In this document: piece by piece, positions 56,231 to 64,000 of the stretch
How the letters are laid out: each line of letters opens with the position of its first letter
Position numbering within the stretch: position 1 is the first letter of the stretch
Source of the DNA: Merluccius polli
Lineage: Eukaryota; Chordata; Actinopteri; Gadiformes; Merlucciidae
Length of the DNA stretch: 64,000 nucleotides
Direction: 5' to 3'
Assembly (NCBI GenBank): GCA_030340625.1
Contig: JAOPHQ010006257.1
Span: 679,001-743,000 of the forward strand
Notes under the pieces: model-generated
The model's database searches: none
What the model was told of the DNA's origin: nothing
What the model saw: only the letters and a program-made list of their open reading frames with translations
Made by a program: the position numbers and the translations under genes

Positions 56231-57068
56231 ATCAGTATTGTGGTGTATTCTTCTCGGCTGCCAGAATGCTGGTCTGTGGATGATGAAATGATGGAGGTCC
56301 GCTCCCACAAGTGTCTGAGTATATAACTTTTTATTTACAGAGAACACAAGCGGGATGACATTCAATGCATTTGAATGGTGGCCGAATCTTCTCCGAACCT
56401 GAGTCCGAATCCCCCAATGGGGTCCGAATCTGAATCCTCTCTAATGCACACACTTCTTATAGGCCTGAGCCAGACCATACGTGGCAGTCTGGCAAGCTGA
56501 CACAATACGTCTGGAAGGTATAGATTTACTACTCAACAACTCCCTATCGTAAACCACATATGGAAACACAGTCTGAGGTCATCAGGGCATCTTGTTGTTG
56601 TTTCAGCAGGCACTCAGGATTGCCCCTATATAGTTCACAGAGACACAGCATGACACAGCAGTATTCTACAGATAAAGAATGAGTGAAATACAATGAATAA
56701 AAGAAGGAGAATAACCTGTAAATGTATATCAGGAAATACACCTCAGTAGTAAATCATTTAATGTTGGTTAATGCAGCGCCAGTCTGCTGGCTAGTTATTG
56801 TTAAAACCACATCGGCGCATGCGCCAACGTCTGTAAGCCCCTGTTGATTCTGCCTCTCTCCGGGGGAGTCGCCCGGCTCATCCTCAACTACCTATACGCT
56901 CTCGGTTGTGAGTTATTCCCAACTACTGGCGTGGCAGCGCAAAATTACCAAACCCAGCCTCACAGTTAAACCATCTCCAACTCTGATGAATGAGTCATCA
57001 ACCAAGAAGGTAGTTTGATATCCACTCTCTATCTGCGTAATGGCAGCTAACAACCGTGCACCTAAACA
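56231..57068 (+). other. Probable 5' end (LTR/leader) of the Ty3/gypsy element
   Basis: Lies directly upstream of the gag frames and contains GC-rich leader-like sequence (56800-57000). I could not define LTR ends. Confidence 0.3.
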
Positions 57069-57430
57069 GTGGTGCTAACAGTGGTGATCCAAACAAGAGA
57101 CTCTGAATTATTTTTGAAAACTAGTACACACTCTTTGGATCCATTGTTTGCTCCATTTCTCGTTGAGGGGGTGACGTGGGCTAAGAAGAGTAGAACTGCT
57201 GTTCTCAGAGGATTCCGAAACGATGGTGAGCCCATTCCTGAAGCTCGCGGTCGAACTGCCCAGCAAAAAGTGAGACATTTAGAACTGATGCTAGATCAGA
57301 TTGCTAACTATTGCCCTGTGATTTCACATAACACCATTGTCAGAAATTCCACATATATATTCCACAATAGATAGTATATGGCAAGCCATTCGACTACATT
57401 ACGGTTTCCAGACAACTGGCGCTCAGCTCA

Positions 57431-58048
57431 TTGATTTTTGTCCACTTAGAAACTGATGAGCGACCTGAAGATTTATATCAGCGCCTTATGGCCTTTACAG
57501 AGGAGGGCCTTCTCAAAGCCTGCGTAATAACTCACCATGGCGAAACTCTAGCTGAGGATGAAGAGCTGTCCCCATCCCTTGAGAACTTTATAGTTGTGAC
57601 ATGGCTACGTTTAATTCATACTGATTTACCCAAACTCGTCAAACAACGCTACAGCACTGAATTACGCACTAGTACATTGGCATCTATCAAACCGGAGATT
57701 TCCCAAGCTCTTGACTCCCTCCTTAGTGAAATCCGCACAGCTGACGATGCCAAAATCATGCGTGCGGCTGCCACTAACCAAACATACAATAGCTCATTGC
57801 CATGCAAGCCCTCATTCAGTGCTTCTGCGAGAATGCCGATGAGAATGAGCCCCCATGAGAAATCATGCCCTCTTTGCAAACAAGCAGGCCGCCAGAGCAA
57901 CACACACTTCCTCAGCATGTGCAAATACTTGCCTGAACAGGACCGTAAATTCATGCTGAGGGCAAGACAGATCATCTCTGTGCTTGAAGAAGATCCTGAC
58001 AACACATTTGTGTGCCATGAGTATCCTGATGAGCCACTTCCGCAGTAG
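57431..58048 (+). pseudogene. Ty3/gypsy gag C-terminal part with zinc-binding cluster
   Basis: 205 codons in one frame with a Gag helical domain and CPLCKQAGRQSNTHFLSMC, a C-x2-C...H...C zinc cluster, then FMLRARQI. The N-terminal piece at 57069-57374 (KSRTAVLRGF, HLELMLDQIANYCPVI) is in another frame. Confidence 0.7.
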
Positions 58049-58140
58049 TGCCCTGAGCCGACCCAGCCCCACACTGCTCGCGCTGTCCAAGTTCGGCAAT
58101 CTCCATACATCAACACCTTTTACAAACACCACCATGCATT

Positions 58141-59088
58141 ATCCTTGAGACTGGTGCTACGTGCAACATGATAAGACTGTCTGCGGCACGCAGCCTTGGT
58201 GCTCACATGACCCCGAGCTCCCACTCAGCCCACCAGGCCGTTTGGTTCCTCTCCCATGAAGGTGGTAGGAGAGACCCGCCTCACGTTCAGTCATGACACC
58301 AATAATTTTGACTTTGACGGCCTGGATGTGGACATACTGGCAGACAGTTTATGTCCTCAAATTACATTTCTGTGCGTCCTGTCAAAAGACTGGTCAGCAC
58401 CGCTGACACCCAACTCACCACGGAACACTGTCTGTCGCACCATAATGTTGCGTGCCCCTCTCACATCAACCACCATTTAGGCAAATTTGTAGAGATCTGC
58501 CTCCCACCTGATGCTCCTTCCGATTCGGCCTATGTCATGGAACCCCGCCTGGATGCACACAGTGTGCGCAAGTGTGAAATGTCACATGCCTGGCCTCACC
58601 CTGGAGTGGTATCCAGCGTTGCAGGGAGGGTCGGCATCCCAAACCTCTTGAGTGAGCCTCATGTCTTGAAGCGCCGCCAGCACTTCTGCAAAGTGGACCC
58701 CCTCTCACCACCATCCACACCACACCCAGCACCAGCCTCTTACACCATCACGCCCATGGTCACACATCTCCCATTGCTGACTACAGGTGTTCAACACTCC
58801 CGGGGCATCCAAGTGGATCCAGACAACCTACTCCCTCCCGGCTTTAAAGATAGGTTTCATACTTTGCTGGACCAATATAACGAGGTTTTCAACCCTACTA
58901 TCTCTGGCTACAATGGCGCGGTAGGCCCATTCGAATCCAAAGTGAACATGGGCCCAGTTGAGCCACCCCAACGCAAAGGCCGCTTACCCTTGTATGGCAG
59001 AGACAAACTTACCAAGTTGCAACAGAAATTCAATGAGCTGGAGAGTCTGGGGGTCTTCAAATGCCCAGAGGATGTAGGTGTGTTAGTG
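58141..59088 (+). pseudogene. Ty3/gypsy protease and RT N-terminus
   Basis: ILETGATCNMIRLSAA at 58141 matches the protease DTGAT motif with Glu in place of catalytic Asp. 58351-59088 leads into QRKGRLPLYGRDKLTKLQQK and ELESLGVFKCPEDVGV, the region before RT motif 1. Truncated. Confidence 0.65.
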
Positions 59089-61690
59089 CAGGGTATCCGC
59101 GGTGTCTTAAAAAGTATTAAAAGGTGATACATCAATTTTGGGAAAATTAAGACCCTTAAAAAGTATTAAAGACTTTTCACGATTTTACTAAGTCTTAAAT
59201 TTTGAAGGTATTTTTTCTGAATTCGCTGTCCAAGAGTTTGGGTCCTAAAAACATCGTAAACGTGTAAAAATTTATGTTTCCTTAAAAAACAAAGATGAAC
59301 CGGTACATAAAAAACTACGCTATTGTGGGTGCGTTCATAAACTGTCTCCGAGAGCACCAGAGTGCACTCGGAAATTCACAAAGTACGCTCTGGCGCTCCC
59401 AGTGCATATTACGAACGCACCTATGTCACATGACACTCTCAGCGCGAAAAAACGGCAGAGAAGGCTTGGTGAACGGTCATGGGGAAGTGCAAGTTTGCGG
59501 AGTCCTGGCTTGACATGCCAGACTTTAAAGAATGGCTGCAGCCAGTGGAGGGGAATACCAAGGAGGCATATTGTAGAATGTGCAAGAGGATTAACATCGT
59601 GTCTATGGGAATTAAGGCATTAAGGTCCCACATTGGTTGTGCTAGCCACAAAGCTGCTGCTAGCCGCCGAGAGCGACAGCTCTCCATTGCTGCTTTCTGT
59701 GCACCACCCCCAACCTAGTGCTGTCAAACTACCACCGGCAGCCGCACCTGAACCTAACGTTACGGCTACGACCTCGGCTCATTCTGCCTCCTCATTTTCT
59801 GCCGACATCAGGGTGGCGCTGGGCAGCACGGCAACGCTGCGTGCAGAGGTGTTGTGGTGTCTCCACACAGCGGAGAAACACCACTCACTGAACAGTAGCG
59901 AAAACTTGGCTGACGTTTTCAGGGCCATGTTTCCCGATTCAGACATAGCCAAGACTTAAGGACAAATCTGGTTACATTATACGATTCGGCTTAGCACCAT
60001 ACTTCAAGCAGGAGCTCATCAACACAATCAACAAGGCTGGCCAGTTCATCTTAATGTCTGATGAGTCGCTCAACAAATCAACAAAAAAGAAATAGCTTGA
60101 CGTCCACATTTGATTCTGGGAAGATGACCGTGTCCAATCTAGGTAACCCCTGTTTAATACTATACTATATAATCTATACACTATATATTTTTTTCAACCT
60201 GCACGCACCTGTGTGTGTGCGTGTGTTGAGGAGTGACTAATAAATATCTCTGTCTGTCTGTCTGGCTAGGTACCTTGGTTCCCAATTCTTAGGACATGGA
60301 AAGGCTGACGACCTGCTACATCACATTAAAGTAAGTTAATTTACTAGCATTTCATTTTAAATTTTTGATACTTATGGACAATTGTGTGGCTAAAGTGTAG
60401 ATTAAGAGACTGGGATGTGGCAAGTGACTCAAAACAGGTTGAAGGATTGGTTGTCTGTAAGGATAAACAGGTATAAATGTGACACACAGTGGTGTGATAA
60501 AGGTTACTGTTATGTGGATCTGAGATTTGTGTGTGTTTGTGTGTATGCTTGCGCGCACACATGCGTGTGTGGTTGCTGTGGGTCCTTTGATTAGCAAATT
60601 GTCTTCAGTATTCTTGGGGAGTGAAGTTGGCTGACCAGGCTAGCTGTTCAGTTTAGCTTGAATGGCTTGGAAGTAATTGGAGCACATTACCTGGATGTAC
60701 AGTGAATAACATTCATCTATGTTTGTTAGTACCACTTGTTTGTTTCACTTATGAAAACATATTAGATTACTGGTATGCTGATATTATAATTTTTGCTTCA
60801 GGAATTTGGACACCAAAACATTGTATTTCTTATAACCATTTTACATATAATAATGATGAGTGAAAATTGGGCTATAGTTAATATCTTACTGAATGCCAGT
60901 GTATTTAAAAAATAAACATTCAAGGAATATTGCCATTAATATACTTGTTGTTGTGTTTATTCCCAGGAATGTGTTGCAAAACTGAATATGAGGCAGCTTC
61001 TCTTTATCAGTATGGACGGCCCAAATGTCAATTTGAAGTTTGCAGACCTCCTCCAGACGGAGCATGCTGAACTGTATGGTGCTCATCTGGTCAATGTTGG
61101 AAGCTGTGGGCTTCACACGCTCCACGACGCAGTGAAGGCAGGCTTTACCATGTGGCAGATGGACAAGCTCCTTCGAGCACTCCATTACCTCTTCCACAAT
61201 GTTCCAGCCAGGGGGGAAGATTTTACTGCCGTGACTGGGTCCACCTCCTTTCCACTACCATTCTGTGGCCACAGGTGGGTTGAGAATTGTTTGCTATACA
61301 TATTGCGACAGGATTTGGCCCGAAATGTCTGTGTTTTTATGTGGCAACAATAAAGTGAAATGAATTGGAGTGACCTGACATTGTCCATTTTTGCATAGGT
61401 GGATTGAAAATGTCCCCGTGGCAGAGAGGGCAGTTAAAGTGTGGCCAATGGTCAGGTTGTATGTGGGTGCTGTCAGGCAGAAGAAGCTCCCAAACCCTAG
61501 TACTGCCTCTTATGATACAGTTGAGGCAGCACAAGCAGATCCTCTAATAATTGCCTAGCTCCAGTTCTTCCTGGCGATATCCAGGACCTTTAGCCACTTC
61601 CTGACCAACTATCGAACCGATGAGCCAGTTCTGCCCTTCTTTGCCAACGATTTGAGTGAGCTGCTGAAGGTAATCTCAAGTCACTTGAGA
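59089..61690 (+). mobile_element. hAT transposon with intron-containing transposase, decayed
   Basis: The left end CAGGGTATCCGCGG and the following TTAAAAAGTATTAAAAG pattern are typical of a fish hAT family. Right end not found; it may be cut by the following sequences. Confidence 0.7.
59479..61669 (+). pseudogene. hAT-family transposase, four exons with stops
   Basis: Exons by GT/AG and frame: 59479-60142, 60270-60330, 60967-61274, 61399-61669. Exon 1 has a BED-like finger (YCRMCKRIN...LRSHIGCASHK) and DESLN. Exon 2 reads YLGSQFLGHGKADDLL. Exon 3 has ISMDGPNVNLKFADLL and CGLHTLHDAVKAG. Exon 4 has WIENVPVAERAVKVWP. A frameshift near 59710, a TAG at 60093 and a TAG at 61556 inactivate it. Confidence 0.75.
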
Positions 61691-61718
61691 TAAAACATGG
61701 ATGCAAACATACATATGC

Positions 61719-61727
61719 ACACACACG

Positions 61728-61766
<39 letters not shown>
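61719..61766 (+). repeat. (CA)n microsatellite
   Basis: About 20 CA units. Confidence 0.95.
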
Positions 61767-61767
<1 letters not shown>

Positions 61768-61769
61768 AA

Positions 61770-62150
61770 TTATTTAATTTAATTGTATTTTATTTTATTT
61801 GTTCCTTTCATGAAATTGCACAATAATAGAATATAAAATAAATACATAAATTCATCACACATAATTTAAAATCAACATTTTTCATGATTAGAAAGAAGCA
61901 GTAAGAAGAATTATCTGTTTAATGGTAGGATAGTAGGATGGTTCTGTCACTGAATCCTTCTATATCCTCAGTGCGCATGCGCCGAGGTGTATGCACCCTG
62001 TTTCAGTTGCTCCTGCTTACTTAAACTTTGTTTTCAACTTTTTTCCTTTTTTTCTTTATTTTACTTGTTCTGTTTTTACTTTAGTTATTTATTAAGCTAC
62101 GTCCTCTCTAAACATGTTTGTGTTGAGAGTTTTTGTTGTTTAGTTTGTGG
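61770..62150. other. AT/T-rich sequence before a LINE
   Basis: Probably the leader of the Rex1-like LINE from about 61980; nothing else recognised. Confidence 0.35.
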
Positions 62151-64000
62151 TAGAATCACTCCTTTTACTCTGCCACTTGACCGTCGCGCAGCAACGCCGC
62201 ATTTTTTACTCCAGGGATCAGCTGATGGAGCTGAAGCCGGCCGGCTTGGCTTACAGTGATGGAGGATATCCCTGCTGAACTTTGGAGGAAAACACACCGG
62301 GGATGCAGAGGAAATGGGTCGCTACGGCGGAGGAAAGGAGTGAAACACCGCAGACTTATGGAGAGGAAGACATACAAGCCATGTCTCCCATCTCTCAAAT
62401 ATGGGCAACGTGAGATCACTGGGGAATAAGATGGACGAGCTCACAGCACTAACCCGGAGTCATCAGGAATACTGATGAATAGTTTGATGATTTTCTCGGA
62501 GTCATGGCTACACACGGATGTTCCTGACCACAATGTTTCCACCGAGGGTTTCCACACTCTCCGGGCTGACAGGGACTGCATGAAGAGCGCTAAGCGCAAA
62601 GGAGGGGGGCTTGCTGTTTATGTGAACAACAGGTGGTGCAACCCTGGTCACATTACCGTCAAAGACCGCATCTGCAGCCCGGATATTGAACTTTTAGCTG
62701 TGGGTCTCCGTCCTTATTATTTACCCCGTGAATTCTCACATGCTATTGTAGTGGCTGTGTATATTCCCCCGTCCGCTAACCCGACGTAAGCATGTGACGT
62801 CATCCACTCTGCAATAGCCGGACTACAGACTGCACACCCGAGTGCTCTCATTATAATCTTGGGTGACTTTAACTTTAACCATGTCTCCATTAAAAAAACA
62901 CTCCCGAAATTCACCCAGTATGTGACCTGTACAACCAGGGAGGAGAAGACCCTGGACCTGCTGTATGCTAATGTGAAGGACGCATACACCTCCACGTCTC
63001 TACCCCCGCTGGGAAGATCAGATCACAACTTGGTGCTTCTCACCCCCTGCTATGTGCCTCTAGTGAAGCGGCTGCCTGTGACCACAAAGACAGTGAGGAC
63101 ATGGTCAGAGGATTGCTATGAGGCACTGCAGGGCTGTTTTGAGGTGACTGACTGGAATGTACTCTGTGAGCCACATGGAGAGGACATTGATGGGCTTACT
63201 GAGTGCATTACGGACTACATACATTTCTGTGTGGACGGCATTGTCCCAGTAAGGACTGTGCGTTGTTACCCAAACAACAAGCCTTGGGTAACCAAAGACA
63301 TCAAAGCCATACTCAATCAGAAGAAGAGGGCTTTCAGAGGTGGCAACAGGGAGGAGCTGAGGGACATTCAGAGGGACCTGAAGGCCAAGATCAAAGAGGC
63401 TAAGGACGGCTACAGGAGGAAGCTGGTGAGGAAACTCCAGCAGAATAACATGAGGGAGGTCTGGAGTGGTATGAGGACCATCACCGGTTTCAGACCAACT
63501 AGCAGTGGAGTTGATGGTAACGTGGCTAGGGCCAATGAGTTAAATCTGTTCTTAAACAGGTTTGATTCTGCAGCCCCGGCCACTGCTGGCTCTCTTGTTG
63601 ACTGTCTCCAGACACCACTGCTTCTGACCCCCCTTCCTCCTCCTGATAGCACCTCATCCAACTGTTTGATCCCCTCACACCCATCCCCCACTCATCACAC
63701 CTCCTCTGGCTCCCATGCTACCTGCCCTCTTTGCACTATGGATTCCAACTCTCCCCCTCCCCAGTCTGCACTGTTTACACCTCTTCATGTAAGAAGACAG
63801 CTGAGCAAACTCCCCGCCGGTAAGACTGCAGGCCCTGACGGTGTCAGCCCACGGGTTCTCAGAGCCTGCACCAAACAGCTCTGTGGAGTGCTTCATCGGG
63901 TCTTCAACATGAGCCTGAGCCTCCAGAAGGTCCCTGTGATATGGAAGATGTCCTGCCTCGTTCCAGTGCCTAAGAAGCCGCAGCCCAGTGGTTTCTCGGT
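62150..64000 (+). mobile_element. Rex1-like LINE, running off the right edge
   Basis: Endonuclease then RT start. Features GNVRSLGNKMDELTALTR (62402), GDFNFNHV (62860), GRSDHNLVLL (63010) and AGKTAGPDGVSPRVLRACTK (63820). Apart from two stops near 62460 and one at 62788 it reads as one frame to the end of the window. Confidence 0.85.
62475..64000 (+). pseudogene. Rex1-like endonuclease-RT polyprotein, partial
   Basis: 62475-62789 gives the endonuclease N-terminal half (FSESWLHTDVPDHNV, KGGGLAVYVNNRWC). After the TAA at 62788 the same frame continues through GDFNFNHV and SDHNLV (catalytic Asp-His), a basic linker (KKRAFRGGNREELRDIQRDL) and the RT fingers (VPVIWKMSCLVPVPKKPQPS). Whether it is otherwise intact cannot be seen. 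Confidence 0.8.

Larger units (their letters stand above)
57069..59088 (+). mobile_element. Ty3/gypsy retrotransposon fragment (gag, protease, RT start)
   Basis: Gag frames (57069-57374, 57431-58048), a protease-like motif at 58141 and the RT approach region (58351-59088). It stops where a hAT element begins, and no RT catalytic part is present in the window. Confidence 0.75.

Noticed and set aside
30100..64000. A stat4 or other host gene downstream of stat1
   Set aside because: STAT1 and STAT4 are neighbours in many vertebrates, but I find no further STAT exon; all coding remnants belong to transposons.

Overview
The window is nuclear DNA of a ray-finned (teleost) fish. Two things show this: the only host gene is a vertebrate STAT1 split into 23 coding exons, and the repeats belong to the usual fish set (CR1/L2, Rex1 and RTE LINEs, DIRS, Ty3/gypsy, an endogenous-retrovirus-like element, hAT and PIF/Harbinger DNA transposons). 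The density of minisatellites and of CA/TA/GT runs is very high even for a fish. The species cannot be fixed from the sequence.

Layout. 1-1061: 5' flank with a 26-bp minisatellite that carries splice-donor sequence. 1062-29721 (+): stat1, 742 codons. Every junction is GT/AG and all phases join without a break. Nearly every intron longer than about 150 bp holds its own minisatellite, usually starting close to the donor. Intron 8 (12.1 kb) was inflated by a CR1/L2 LINE that carries a 1.07-kb fold-back element, by a Harbinger-type MITE, and by a decayed Harbinger copy with another element inside it. Intron 20 (6.7 kb) holds a roughly 30-copy array derived from exon 20 itself, two hAT elements with 8-bp target duplications, another TIR element and a probable solo LTR. 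The 3' UTR and poly(A) signal lie at 29722-30085.

30100-47400 is a nest of transposons. An antisense DIRS element was split by a 2A-bearing LINE (+), which was itself split by a CR1/L2 LINE (-). The same DIRS was split a second time by a Rex1-like LINE (-), which was split in turn by a full-length-looking RTE element with an intact 1056-codon ORF and an exact 11-bp target duplication.

47400-64000: a 538-bp element carrying a piece of a RecQ-like helicase gene, a defective retrovirus-like element with paired LTRs, a hAT element with a BED finger, a Ty3/gypsy fragment, an intron-containing decayed hAT transposase, and a Rex1-like LINE running off the right edge. No host gene is recognisable downstream of stat1.

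The most unusual signal is in stat1. Several tandem arrays have amplified splice sites: the donor of exon 8, the donor plus end of exon 20, the acceptor plus start of exon 6, and donor-like sequence in the 5' flank. Several acceptors sit directly behind long GT (UG) tracts. The gene therefore carries many decoy splice sites.
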